A stretch of 45,995 nucleotides of DNA from Gnetum montanum (taxonomy: Eukaryota > Streptophyta > Gnetopsida > Gnetales > Gnetaceae). The DNA lies in contig MNCI01024055.1 of the NCBI GenBank assembly GCA_015680685.1, positions 334,649 to 380,643 of the forward strand, read 5' to 3'. This document shows positions 20,941 through 33,310 of the stretch, piece by piece. The position numbers and the translations under genes were made by a program. The first letter of the stretch is position 1. Every line of letters begins with the position of its first letter. The notes beneath the pieces are model-generated. The model saw only the letters and a list, made by a program, of their open reading frames with translations, did no database searches and was not told where the DNA came from.

Positions 20941-22985
20941 TCACACGGGGCCAATCGTTAGTAAGGTTGTTACCAAAGATAGGTTATACCTTACTGCTTA
21001 CCTTAATGAATTTTCTTTATCTCTATGTGAGGTTACTTATTACGAGAAAATGTCCCTGAAAGATTATAATATTGAATCCTCTTTGCCTAGGTGGTTTCCA
21101 AATCTAGTTTCCTAGTATAACTAAGGAGATGAAATTGTTTTTGACGCATTTATCCTTAATTTTATAACTAATTATCCTTAACAATGTTCTTTAGGCAATG
21201 ATGAATTTCAAAAAAGTTATGCACTATTCGGTGTGTGCGCCTCCCCCACAACTAAGCTGAACACTCCAGGTTCAAGTAGGTTCAAATGGAATGAAAATCA
21301 AAGTACTAGCGAGCGAGTTATGGATATGAAAGAAAGGGATGCGCAATCGCGAGTTGTAGAGAGAAATTTGAAAAACTTCCCCCACGTGAATAGTTGCAAA
21401 TGATGTTGATTAGCGTGGGGGGTCACGTAAATATATATTTTTGGGACGCAATATCATGTATGCAATAGCGTAGATGCAATATCATGTATGCAATAGCGCA
21501 GATGCGATATCGGATTAGCCATGATATAGTGTACATGATATCGCGGCCTATCGATGTTAGGGAACTTTATAGAATGTACCAAATTTTTAATATTTTTCTG
21601 AAATTAAATAATGTAAACTAAGGACATTTGGATGAGTGTTAAAGGATTTCAAGGTAATTCAACTAGTTCTGAAGGCACGAAAATTATGATGGTGTGAAAT
21701 TTATCAATAAGGACCTTGGATGGTAAGGCAGAGAAAAAGGCTATGTGATGGTTCATAGGAATTTTTGAATTGGAGGGTTAGTAATAAGGGAAAGAATATC
21801 ATTGACAATATGCTAAGGGAAATAGATGATTTGTGGAAGATGTATTATGAGTGCAAATTCCAAAAATTACGCAAGTGGGTCCTCCCCAAAGTAGGTTCCA
21901 ACCTATAATGCCCTTGCATAACCACACCTTAAAATGTCCATAGGCACTAGAAGGGTAAATGTAATCCACACTAGTTTCACAAACACACACATGTAAGTAT
22001 TACCAGAATGAGGTAAGAATTCTACGCTACACAAGACATGAGCTACAATTGCATGAATAGGGAGATGAGATGGACTATAGAATAGATTGTAGAGATTGGG
22101 ACATGAGGTAACTGACCTAGGGCATAATGAATCCTATGTGTAAAGCATGATTAATGTGTCATTAACCCATCGTTTCAAGATCAGGACCAAGTCCATTCCT
22201 CTTATCAGTGACACTGCATTGTTTCATCCCAAGATGAGTGACAATGAGAGTACCACAATAACAAGGTGTATGGTTACTTTGCATTTTGTTCAAGGGAGGA
22301 GTGCTTGTTTATGTATGACACTTTATTTTTTTTTTTTTTTGTTTTGAATTCAATGCTGAATCTAGAGAAGTCACCAACCCTCAGGCATGGGTGCATGTCT
22401 TTCCAGTGGGACCCCCTATAACAACATTGGCTTTTTGAGTGCCTTTTGATTACTCTTATTCCCATTTTGCGTTAGATCTACAAGGATCTTAGTACAACCA
22501 TGTTGCATGATAACTCTCACAGATGTCACCAAAGAGAATCTACAAATCCCCTTGATGTCACATCCTAATCATTCTCTCTTGGTCCATCCTTCTTCATTTT
22601 GGGTACAATGAACACAAAATTAATTTTAAGTTTTAAGAATGTCAAGAATATCACTATACCCTCAAAAAAAACCTCTTATTTGTAGAATGGATGAGTGGGT
22701 GTAATGGGCTCACTATCCAAATAATTGATCGCTCGAGACTCAATAACATAGAACATACCTCAAACAATGAGCTACATAAGTTTTTTATTTGTAGATGAGA
22801 TTACTTACAAAAACATAAAAAGACAAAAAGAAAAAAAGGTAACAAAAAAGAAATTGGAAAATTGGAAAACAAAAAAATTTTAAAATTAAAGAAAATGAAA
22901 AACATTTATTAATCCTTCTTCTTATTAAAATGGGGGATATCCCCCATAACTAAATGATTGAGCATGGAGAGGATTAATAAATGAA
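20941..22985. other. Non-coding stretch of decayed repeats
   Basis: No domain is recognisable in either strand. It includes a 28-bp imperfect repeat (21443-21540), a T-run (22325-22341) and A-rich DNA at 22795-22915. A short + strand frame (20918-21115, with SSLPRWFPNLVS) has no support beyond being open. At 22931 the sequence TGGGGGATATCCCCCA is a perfect 16-bp palindrome. Confidence 0.4.
21443..21540. repeat. Imperfect tandem repeat, unit about 28 bp
   Basis: GCAATATCATGTATGCAATA is repeated twice with GCGTAGAT or GCGCAGAT joining, then GCGATATCGG and related pieces follow (GTACATGATATCGCGG). GATATC-type palindromes recur. Confidence 0.6.
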
Positions 22986-22994
22986 AGATGAGGG

Positions 22995-24600
22995 TCCTTG
23001 CATGTTGGAAATATCAAAACTTGGTCATACTTACCCCATTGGGGTTCACACACCTAATTATAGTAAGCATAGTGGGGAAATTTATAAGATGTGGTTCCTG
23101 GATAGAGAGTTGACCCACTATGATACTTGAGACCATAAGATGGTATGCAAGGATTGGGAGGTCGCTCTCCATGGCTATATTCATTGGGTCGTATGGTTGT
23201 TGGAGTGTTAATTGTTGGCCTTGATGAGGTGACACGAGGTGTTTGGTTCAAGGAGAAGGATGCACCACACTGTTGGACTTGTGCTAAGTTGGAAAATGTA
23301 GTGTCCTTGGAACTATGTTGTCCCTTCCTATGGTCATGTCTAAAAAATGGACATCTTTGATGTTGAGGAGGTCTCTCACTACTATTGGCAATAGTAGCAC
23401 AAGTAATGTTCGTGGGTTGTTGTTGTGGTGCAAACACTTCAAGAATAGTTGGTGGGGATGTAGGAGGGAAATGATGAGAATGTTGGAATTTAGGAGAAGT
23501 ATGAGGTACACAAGGTGGTGGTTGTGTTGAAGACATGGGCTGATAGTATTGAGAAGAAGAATAATGTGGCAAGATAGAGTATGTTGACCCAGTTGGGGAA
23601 ACAAGATGTTGGACTAGATAAGCATTTGGATTTAGATGATACGAAAGCTATCTCTAGTTTTGGGATGGCTTCCCCCACGATTGGGATTGTTGCCACTATG
23701 ATCAAACACAATATCTCTGTACAAACTCTAGGTATAACATGCTTGCCCAATGCTCATATAAATGTAACAAGATTGGGCATTGGCCCTTGTGGTGATCGTA
23801 CATGCAAATGTTGCATTCATACCTATGATTGATAGTTGAGTTCTTATTTTCCTCATCCCTTCTTTCCAATTCTCTAATGATATTTTTTCCTACTTCTTGG
23901 ATTGTCAAAACTCTATCTCCAATAATATTGATATATTCCCCACACTTTTTATGCATCCATTCTAGCATCTTATTGATCTTTGCCTCGATTTCCTCTAATG
24001 ATTGTTGTTTTGGCAAAGATGGTTCTTCCTCCTTGAGATAGGTTGATTTATCCTTTTTGTGATTATGGACCTCTGTTAAGTTGAGGTTTTGATCCCATTG
24101 ATGTTTTTCAACACTCTTCCATCTAGCCATTTCTCCTTCTTCTTTTTCTACCCACTTAATAAGCTCTTGGAATTGATGGATTTATAGTTCGTATAGTTGA
24201 CCTTGGGCATACATCCCTAGGGTCTCTCTTGTTTCATCACAAAGCCCATCAATGATATGGTACATTAGCCTTTCCTTGGAGAAATCATGGCCTGGACATT
24301 TGTTTAATAGTGCATACCATACAAATCTTTTTCTTGGCCAATGAGTGTCATAGGAAAGAGCTTGAGTTTTTGCCAACCATTATTAATGTTGTTCCATGAA
24401 TAGGCATCGTAGAAGGCTTGTAAATGTTGTTGTGGATCTAAGTTATAGCCTCTTGAGAAATTGGGGAAGTTGTTTAAATTGAGCCTGGGTAGGCAGCTCT
24501 CCTTACGATGCCTACGGAAGATTCAAACAACCTCTTGTATTTGCATTAGGCTTGTAGTGGCTAGTAGGGGTTCATTGTCATCAAGTAAGTTATGCTTTCA
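22995..24600 (-). pseudogene. gag: Gag remnant of a second, Athila-like Ty3 element
   Basis: Read on the - strand. The Gag core has DPQQHLQAFYDAYSW near 24430, then (after a shift) RKRFVWYALLNKCPGHDF and HIIDGLCDETRE (24330-24200). This follows the Athila-type pattern ERFxxLLxxCPHHGF...FYxGLxxxTR. A 142-codon open frame follows (24130-23702) with SLEEIEAKINKMLEWMHKK, a charged helix, and CNICMYDHHKGQC, a near-CCHC knuckle. A Pro/Thr/Gln-rich frame (23572-23054) comes next. No protease, RT or integrase follows on the left, so it is either a gag-only element or a truncated one. Confidence 0.65.
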
Positions 24601-24869
24601 TGTGTTGGGACAATGCTACCTTTGTTTATGTTTATAAGAAATCCCCACCTTAGATTTCGTACTCCAATCTTCATTATCATATAATTTGTTGGTTCTCCAA
24701 TGAATTGCCTCACTAGATGTGGCATTATCGTAGTCTTGTAGGAGAGGCATGGTTGTGAAATTATGTGCGAATTTGTATGTGACTTTTTGTAATTACTTAT
24801 TCATAAAAGATATATCATTAATTCCTATACAAATATTTTGCATGATATAACTAATCAAGATAACTCGCA

Positions 24870-24890
24870 CCATCCGTGGCAATGGTGCTA
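24870..24890 (-). other. Candidate primer-binding site of the gag-only element
   Basis: On the - strand: TAGCACCATTGCCACGGATG. It resembles the common plant Ty3 PBS TGGCGCCGTTGCCGGGGA with C-to-T and G-to-A changes. It lies about 280 bases upstream of the gag remains. Confidence 0.5.
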
Positions 24891-24892
24891 AT

Positions 24893-26000
24893 GATGAGTA
24901 GCAAGGTACCCCTATACTTAACCATATAAATACGAGCGCTTCATGCACAATCTGGTCAAACTCTGTAGACAAACTAGTTTTGGTATCTAGACAGTTACTT
25001 GTAGATCCAAATTCACTATCTTCCCATCTAGACTAGTATTAGCTTTGTCACGTATGGTTTAGTCCAGGGTGAGGTGTATGATGTGTTCCTACACTAATGC
25101 TACTCCTGGGTATGATGGGAAATAATATCAACTAAGCTAGGAGAGAGGATGAGAGAGAATCTAAACTAGACTAAATGCAATGAGCATCAATTCCTTAATC
25201 ATCCATACAAATCTTGGACCTCGTGCATGACTACCACTAGGATTACCAAGCACATGGTCTAGGTACGCTACTGGGTTACCGAGTAGTCACACTTAAATGC
25301 TTGTGATTAAGCCATACTCATTCTGCATTACTAGGAGATAAAGGTAGAGAGATATTAACTAAGAAAGTAATAAAGAACAATAACAATTAAATAATTAAGC
25401 TAAGTGAATGCTATAATGATGAAGTAATCTCAATCTTTATTGCCAGTCATGTGCATGTCCAAGTACATTACACTCGAATAAGGATGTTGTACAATTACAA
25501 TAATCACACTGTGGGCATGCATGGGGAGAAATGGTTGAGAGGAAAAACTGACAAAAAGTTCCTACCTTAAAAACTTCAAAACTTCAAAACTTAAAAACTC
25601 TATACCAAATCTTCCTACCTCTTATTTATTGAAAGAGGGGGAAGATATAGTCTCCAAGTTGCATTATTTTGACACTATTTGTAAGTACATTATAGTCTTT
25701 CAAACTCTAGCACATGCAGTCTAGGTAGTGTGTTCATAGTTTAGCAATCTCTAGGAATTTGTTGTTGTCCTTTAAAGCATAACACTTTGTACTCACACAA
25801 GAGCATAAAATATCAATGTAACCCTTTCTATGCTCATGCCACATGGCATCCATGCCATGTGGCACTCAATCTATGTTTCATATTAAACCTAGCCCTATAG
25901 AAACCCTGAAGACTAACACTCTAGGGGTTGTAAAATCAAAAGAGCATTCAGCATTTAAGCATTCCAAGCACCCCCATCACTCCCACATATAATCATCCAA
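24893..26000 (-). repeat. Candidate 5' LTR of the gag-only element
   Basis: The DNA right of the PBS is non-coding. On the - strand it has TTCAATAAATAAGAGG near 25620-25635, a possible promoter box. I could not find a matching second LTR to the left, so the limits are rough. Confidence 0.3.
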
Positions 26001-27900
26001 GCTTAACACCTTGGCTATTACTGAAATGCAATCTACCATTGCACCCATAGAACATGGTCATAGCCAATCCAACAAGTTTATCCTTCCCTTGTAGCTACTA
26101 GCTTTGTGTCTTAGATGTCCCAGAGACTATGACTACACTATTACACTACCATTATGCCTACCTAACACCGCGTACCATTATCACCTCTTGTTTAGCAAAA
26201 GTTACACTCCCCATATTTGGGGTAGTGCATTTCCTTGTTCTCAAGCTCTATTTCATTTATTTTCTAAGCATTTTTCTTTAACCTTAACCATAACTCTTAC
26301 ATTTCTTCACTATTCAAAATGTATTTGCATATTTTCGCCTCTATTTTTTGGACCAGGACTCTCTGCTATGCTCTTATTTTCTATCCTAGTGTTTGCACAT
26401 AACACTCTAAAAACCCTTCTTACAAATGGTCATTCTAACATCACGTAAGTCCTTATCTAATCAACCAAATTGTTCAAAGCACCTCATTTTCATTTCCCAG
26501 CACAACCTTTACATAGATTCGAGGTTAGGCTATATGCCTATGGACCTCTCAATGTTCTAGCCACTGATGTTTTCAAATGTCCCACAAGGATATAAGTTGC
26601 ATAGAAATTTTAATGCATTTCATCTGAAGCATTTCTTCTTAAGTGCCTCATGTGGACACCTAATAGATCCTTAGTTGCATGTTTTCTTTCTCTTCAGTAT
26701 GCATTTCATTTGTATATAACTACATTTTCATATTTTCTTTACATTTCCATCATTTCTTTTTTAGCATATTGGCTTTAGTTTGATTTGTGCTTTTCATATG
26801 ATTTTAATAATCATTATGGTCGTTTGAGTTACTAGGCGTTGGATCATCATAACACCATCAAAAAGAAATATAATGCTTTATATGATATATCCTATTATTA
26901 TTACATAAAATATCCTTTATATCATATAGTTTAATAATGCTATGATTCTTCCCAATCTATTTCAAGATTTTAGTTTTATTAGTTATGTTAGATAATGGAG
27001 GATAGGATTTATGCTAACTTATCATGTAATCATCATGATCATGTGAGTGTAGGATATGTGAAGTTGAAGAATGGTTAGCCACAATTACTAGGTGACCTTG
27101 AAAAATTTCATCTTCCCTCTCCTAAGTCCCAGCTATCAAGTGTGATGATCCATGGCTATCCCATGAATAATGGGATGAATTATTTCCATCTTCACTTGAG
27201 AACCCTTAGCCACCTAGGAGACCTGCTATGATGCCATTAAAAGGCACATACATGAGGGTTGAACTACATAATGGGCAAATTTTTGAAAGGATCATATTCT
27301 TTGGTAGTGTAGCTAATTGGCCAAACTCATGTTGGGATTCCTACCTTAAGAATGAAGTACACCTTGAGAAACGTTTCCTCAAGCAAAGAAAAGAAAAAAA
27401 AAAGAAAAAAGAATAAGAACTATGTTCATTGGTAGTGTAATAAGTTCTTGAGTGTGATGGGGTCCAGCAAAAATCCTAACCTTAGCTTCCCTATTCAAGA
27501 AGAAAAAAAGAAGAAAGAGTACCAAGGAAAACCCCTAAAGTCATGGCTAGCCACAATATAACGTAAGCTTATCCTCCTCATTAAGTTTATTATAGGTCTT
27601 GTGCTCAAAGTATTCCACATACGTTTTACTTTTATATATGTATGTATGTATCTATGTAGTTAAAGTTATGATTTATAAAGAGTATATGTTTTGATCTTGA
27701 TTAAATAAGATGGTGTGATAAGGGTGACCCATGTTTAGTTCTCTCTTAATTATATGGTTATTTTAATCATGTTTAGATTAGTATAGTTTACTTTCAAATT
27801 ATAAGTTGTTTCTATTTAGTGATCTTTTTCATTCTTTACCTTTCACATCCCCTTTTAAAATTTCTGTGGTTTTACTATTCCTTGTACTTGCATGTAATTT
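26001..27900. other. Non-coding, AT-rich stretch
   Basis: No convincing gene. A 114-codon frame at 26104-26448 is Leu/Phe/His/Ser-rich with no domain and looks like chance. At 26872-26940 AT-rich inverted halves occur (TTTATATGATATATCC and CCTTTATATCATATAG). The frame at 27228-27416 has a hint of an integrase tail (VELHNGQIF) but is too weak to call. Confidence 0.35.
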
Positions 27901-27902
27901 CT

Positions 27903-27918
27903 AGTTTGGGGGCTAAGT
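27903..27918 (+). other. Possible polypurine tract of an older + strand element
   Basis: AGTTTGGGGGCTAAGTG is followed by TTAATGTCAACC. A G-run of this form often precedes plant Ty3 LTRs. No partner LTR was found; E3 is inserted about 240 bases to the right. Confidence 0.25.
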
Positions 27919-28150
27919 GTTAATGTCAACCTTGCCCATGCTAGGCACAAGGCCATGAACAACAACAACATGAAGATGAAACAAAACATCTAGTCATAGT
28001 ATGAGAGGATAAAGCATGCATAATAAAACCTTTGACACACCAAAATCTCATCTGACTAGACCCCATACTTTGTTACATCATATCCATACAAAAACATTTC
28101 TTAAATGGTTTCAAGGAATATAAAAAAAATTTCTTTTTCTAAACAAAACC

Positions 28151-28155
28151 AGAGA
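28151..28155. other. Target-site duplication AGAGA, left of E3
   Basis: AGAGA stands directly before the LTR start TGTAAC. The same five bases follow the right LTR at 45259-45263. Confidence 0.85.
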
Positions 28156-29463
28156 TGTAACAATGGAAAACATCGATTGCTGGAAAAACTAAGAGGATTT
28201 CTGTGTACATAGTTTTAACTCTAGATCCATGTGAGGGTCGTGCTGGAGAAAATGAATCCAAGGTGCCCTAAATAGTCTTGTCAATCAGAAAAGGACTTAC
28301 TTGGTTAGTAAACTTGTTAATGATCATATAACGAGATGACAATTTGATATGAGAACGTAGTATCAATTAACAAGAAAATGAGATCTACTCCAAGATCAAT
28401 TCTTGAAGGTACTAAAAATGATGTAAATAATGCAAAACATCTATAAAATCAATGTAAACAAGATGTAATGAATCGAATTTAAAAAATGCACAATCTCGAG
28501 ATCTGGGATCTATCTTATGGACAAATATGATGAATACAACAAGATTTACAAGCAGACTTTGGTTTGGACAAAGTATCTACCACCAACAAGAAGCTATTTA
28601 GGGATTAAACAAGCAAAAGGTGAATCTACCTTGTTTACTAGCCAATCTAGGCACAAGGGAGTCAGGCTCAAAGAAAAGTGTTTGCTAGCTTGCAACTTCC
28701 GACCAATAGCTTCTCTCTATCACCATCGATACTCTTGCCAGCTTTCTTTGTTTTTTTGCCAACCAATCAACACAGTAAGCAAAAATGGCCAACCCACCTG
28801 TTGAGCATTGTTCATCGAGGTATTTATGGGATTAGGGTTAGGATAAGAACATAGTTTATATGACGTATGTCCTGGGCCCATAGAATATCATTGACCTAAC
28901 ATGTTGCAGTTGAAGCTTGTGACGCTACACTGTGCTATGCTCTAAAGCATACCATAGCGTAACCACCTCAAATGAAATTATTTTTAACTATCTTTCACAT
29001 TGAATCATTTCAAGATCTTCGGTGACAAAGGATGAACTATCCCATAGCTATGCTACGATATGCTAGGAAGCGTATCATGGCGTAATGACTGCTACTACCT
29101 GAATTTCATCATCATTTGTCATTGTGGCTATATCAAATGTGCTGCTTGCATTATGTTGTACTATGCTACATAGCGTAATGTGGGATAACACACAAAAAGT
29201 TAAGATTTTGACACATAGTTGACTTGCAAAGTTGAAGTATTGTCACCGTGCATCCCTTATTCTGTTCTCTCCTCCTGAAGTTTGCTACAGTGAGTTGCAT
29301 AGCATAGTATAGTAGGCCCTCAGCAGAAAAAAATTGCTGAAATATGCAACTATTTTCGATGCTTCCATCGCTTGGACATCTTGGTGCTACCCCTATGGAA
29401 ATCCTTGCCTAAACTTCGAGACTTTTCTGAATCATCGAGGTGTCAAAACTTCACGGTTTTCCA
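28156..29463 (-). repeat. E3 3' LTR (1,308 bp)
   Basis: Pairs with 43953-45258 along its length. In the first 145 or so bases I count about 29 differences, nearly all transitions. U3 has GCTATGC/AGCGTAAC motifs (28915-29300). Limits are fixed by TG...CA ends, the polypurine tract and the target duplication. Confidence 0.92.
28821..28828 (-). promoter_or_regulatory. Decayed TATA box in the E3 3' LTR
   Basis: Reads CATAAATA on the - strand, where the 5' LTR has TATAAATA. One transition has removed the leading T. Confidence 0.55.
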
Positions 29464-29479
29464 ATGGCCCCTCTTTGTT
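29464..29479 (-). other. E3 polypurine tract
   Basis: On the - strand AACAAAGAGGGGCCAT directly before the 3' LTR. Almost identical to the E1 tract. Confidence 0.87.
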
Positions 29480-30714
29480 GATGTTTGGAGGGCTTGCCCA
29501 AGAGACATCGACAAAGAATGTGAAACACCATAGAGGTAAAGACACCGACACCGTTCGTCGATTGCTACTTGTATATTGCTCTATCAAACCTAGAAATGTG
29601 AAGGTTGGGAGTGTAAGTAGCAGAAGAGGGATTTTACAAGTGTAGGGGAGAGAGGTTCAGGGAAGACTCAAGTGTGAGAAGGATACTTTGCAAACGTGTT
29701 ATTTGATAACTTCTCATTGGTGTTTTTGCGAGAGGTTATGCTATTGCACTATATATGTGGGACTTGCCTGGGTGAGTTGTGTTATGTTCATATGGCCTGG
29801 ACAAGTTGCATTTCATCCATTTTGCCCAGGTGAGTTGTGTTACACCCGTATGGCCTAGACCAATTGCTTTTCATCCATTTTTCCTAGTCCTACCCTTTTT
29901 TTTTGGCCTACAAATGCATTCCATGAGGCGAGTTGCATTACACTAGTTCATGGACATGATGGTTATCATGTGTGAAAGGCTCCCTATACATTTACATCTT
30001 GTAAAAATAGGAGGAAAAGGTAAGGGTAGTTGCAAGGATGAGAGAGGGAAAGAGTAAGGTAAGGTGTCTGGAGGGGAAAGGTAGGGTTTGCACTCCTAAG
30101 TATTCAAGCTAGTCCAAGTAGCCACTTCGGAATGTTGTGATGCCTCGCCCTCTTAGTGAATGCATCTTTGAACAACACTATCATAGCAAGTAACCTGCAA
30201 AACATAACCTAGGACAAAGAACACAAGCAATTGCACTAACTACTAGGAAGGATATTAAAACAAGTGTTGTCCGAATCGGAAAGGGGAGCACACACTATGA
30301 AAAAGGGGGACCGCAACAAAAAAGGCAAGGGTCCCTTTGTTGATGTCATGGCTTAGGAATTCACCATCGATAGCCAGGTTCATCTTATTCATCCGACTAG
30401 GCAGAGAACCAATCGGATGAATCTGAGAAGCCAGACCCTGATGGCAGTGGCGGTTAGAGGCAACCAAGGCTATGGGTGACCATAGTTTCCTTGGGGATCC
30501 AACTGGTGATGTTGACCCTAGGAGCTGCAATTGCTGAGTGACCATTGTGCTGGCATCTTCAAGGGGTCAGTAGTAGGCCTTTCGACATATCTAAGGAATT
30601 AGTAGCATGTCGAGGGGGGTAGCAGCATTGCATCTATACCTATGTCCTACTCGTTCTATTTGATGAGGATGTCATGCAAAAATGGTCAGGCCTGCTTGCT
30701 TCATGGATGGTCTA
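29480..30714 (-). other. E3 3' untranslated region
   Basis: No domain seen. The longest - strand frame (30545-30255, 96 codons) is not recognised and has no counterpart that I can see in E1. Around 29750-29880 a unit with GGTGAGTTGTGTTA and GCCTGGACAAGTTGC is repeated about twice. Confidence 0.45.
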
Positions 30715-31060
30715 TTGGCAGATCCCATTTTTAGTTCCTAGTAGACCATTGTTGCTAGTGTTAAGTCCTAGCAGACCATGGTTCTAATTTAAAATCTAGG
30801 CCAACCTGAGGGTGCCAGTTTTATGTCATAGCAGATGGTGAAAGAGCTAGTTTATGGTCCTAGAAGACCATGCTATGGGTGTCAGTTTTGTGTTGTAACC
30901 TAGGGACAAGTCTATGCTAGTTTAACATCTCAACAGATGAATGCTTACCTTTTCAGTTTTACATCGTGGCTGATGGTTGAAAGCTTTGCCAATTTAGCAT
31001 TGTGGCAGACACATGCAAAAAATTCCAGTTTTACGTTGTAGAAGATGATGGTTACCTTGT
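30715..31060 (-). repeat. Degenerate minisatellite 3' of E3 pol
   Basis: About ten units of roughly 25-40 bp with (C/T)AGTTTTA(T/C)GT(C/T)(G/A)TAGCAGATGG on the + strand. On the sense strand the core is CATCTGCTA...TAAAACTGG, matching the E1 repeats at 6775-6935. Confidence 0.7.
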
Positions 31061-31079
31061 GTTCTAACCGAGCTAAAGT

Positions 31080-32270
31080 CTATATGTGGTACTGCTTCAG
31101 GTACACATGATTCACTGGGTTTGCAAGCTCGTTGCCATTTATGTATACTAGCTTGAATGCTCTGTTGTCATATGCTTTGATGACCAGGAAAGGGCCTTTC
31201 CAGCTTGTAAAGAATTTGCTCACTGGTTCACAAATGACTTTAAGGACCAAGTATCCTTTCTTGATCTGTGGCTAATGCAAGTTGCGATGATGCCTCTACC
31301 TTTCCTTGTCTTGATATTTTTTGATGTTGTTAAGTGCCTGGATGCACTTCTCCTCCACTGAGTCTAGATCCATGATCCTAGATTCATTGTGTTGAGTCTC
31401 ATTTATAACCATGGAAAGGACCATCCACAGTGAAGCAACTTGTAGTTCGAGCGGCAATACTACTTCAGATCCGTACACTAGGCCATAGGGTGTCCTACAT
31501 GTAGCTATTCTCCATGTTGTACGATAGGCCCATAGAACATAGAGGATTTGCTCATGCCATCGTTTCTTGTTGCTACTGAGCATATTTTTTAGTAAATTGA
31601 TAACCACCTTATTTTTTTGCTTCTACTTGACCATTCACTTATGGGTAATATGGTGAGGAAAAAGATTGCTTAATGCCAAGGTTATTGTAGAAAGATTTGG
31701 TTTCGGTACTACTAAATTATGGTCCATTGTTGGTCACAATAGTTATGCGAAGCCCAAACCTCATTACTATGTTATCCAAGATAAAATGGAAAACCTGTTG
31801 AGATGTAGTCTTTCATAGGGGAACATCCTCGACCCACTTTGTGAAGTACTTAGTGGCAGTGATAATGAAGCTATGTCTTATGGAAGACTTAGTCATGATG
31901 GGACCTATGATATCTAGCCCCCATTGTTGGAATGGCCAAGTGATCTATGTAGTATGCAACTCAGTTGGTGACACATATATTAAATTTATGTAACACTAGC
32001 ATGTGTCACATGTCTTAACTTTGGTAAGACAATCTTATTCCTTGTATGGCCCGTAATACCCTAAGCGTCTGATTTTAGTAGCCACGGCTCATGGGGTTAT
32101 GTGTCCTCCACATAGTCCCTCATGGACTTTGCTAACTATCCTTTGCGCTTGGTTGTGATTAATGTAGGTTAATAATACCCCATCAAAGGAATGCCTACAT
32201 AGTGTGCTATCCTCGATGATGACATATTGTCTGGCACGCTTGTAGATTACATCCTTTTGTGCAAATGTCA
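31080..32270 (-). pseudogene. pol: E3 pol: integrase
   Basis: Same layout as in E1. Zinc-binding part: VHEGLCGGHITP and a later CDTC. The first core Asp is in GLDIIGPI; the second block reads VTNNGP, so the second catalytic Asp has become Asn by a G-to-A change; the Glu block reads NGQVEAKK. Then KRWHEQILYVLWAYRTTWR (31570-31500), a GPF-type tail and LANPVNHVYLKQYHI with the stop at 31080. Several in-frame stops. Confidence 0.9.
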
Positions 32271-32399
32271 ACTCGTGTGGTGGTTCACCATGCAAAAGGT
32301 AGATTTTAATGTTGTCATACCATTCTGGCGCTCCTTCCGCACCTAAAGAAGATATTTGCACCACTTGAATGATAGAATCTATACATTCTATCATTAAAG

Positions 32400-32830
32400 T
32401 GGGCATGGTGGTGAACAAATGTAGTGACACATTTAAAGCTAGTGTAGCTAGTGCATCAGTTATGATGTTCTCACTACACGTCACGTGTTGGACATCAATC
32501 ATTGTAAATTATTTTAGAAGATATTTAGTCATTTCTCAATAAGGTTGCAGATGCATGACTTTGTAGGCATAGACTTCTATGATTTGATTGACAATGAGCA
32601 TTGAATCACCTCGGATTGCTAAGAAGTTGAACGTTTAGTTCTCTGGCTGCTAACAATCCCTTGAGCATTGAATCCCTTGAGGAACCCCTTGTATTCATAT
32701 AGGGAAATGCCGAGTGGTAAGCTAATGGGTGAACATCTTCAGGGGAAAGTGTGATGATAGTGGCAGCACTGCCACCTCTGGTAGTCAAAGCTCCATCAAA
32801 GTGTAATGTTACTTCAAGCCTTGTTGATAC
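32400..32830 (-). pseudogene. pol: E3 pol: archaeal-type RNase H
   Basis: LHFDGALTTRGGSA gives the first Asp, RGDSMLIVNQI another and NIITDALATLALN the last. The Glu block (NIAKYEG in E1) is scrambled here: MNTRGSSRDSMLKGL. Frames change near 32640. Confidence 0.85.
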
Positions 32831-32879
32831 AGGGCTTAAACTATGTACTTGTTCATCTAGAAATTCAAGCTCTATCGTC

Positions 32880-33310
32880 GCCTGATCATTAATGGGTGAT
32901 GTTACAAGTTGGTCGGCTATAGCTTGGCCTTGCATAGAAGATTGGCCAATGTAGTGCAAGTTAAATTCTATTGTGATGGCTTTCCACCGGGCTATCTTAC
33001 TACTCTTGTATAAATTGTTCATGATGGCCTGTAGAATGTTATTCTTGCAAATTATGTTTACTTGGCTGCAAAAAAGATAATGTCTACATTTCTTAAGCAT
33101 GAAAACCAATGCCAAGAAGTTATGCTCTACTTCATTGTATCTTGTTTTGTATGCAAATAGAGCGTGACTTAGATAATGGAAAAGGATTTCTGACCCATCA
33201 TCCCTCTTTTGACATAACAACGTAGCTATGGACATATCTGAACTTTCCAGGTAGATGTAGAAGGGTTGATTCCTTTGTGGTGGGAAAATCATTGGTAAAT
33301 GTAACAGCTC
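32880..33310 (-). pseudogene. pol: E3 pol: first RNase H domain
   Basis: SSDMSIATLLCQKRDDG, YLSHALFAYKTRYNEVEHN, LALVFMLKKCRHYLF and FNLHYIGQSS match the E1 domain one for one. This part is open in a 324-codon frame. Confidence 0.88.

Noticed and set aside
22325-22341. T-run as the poly(A) tail of a retroposon (SINE or processed copy)
   Set aside because: No flanking duplication, no RNA polymerase III boxes and no body sequence recognised next to it.
26104-26448. 114-codon + strand frame with hydrophobic stretches
   Set aside because: Composition follows the AT/pyrimidine-rich DNA; no homologue, no context, ordinary chance length.
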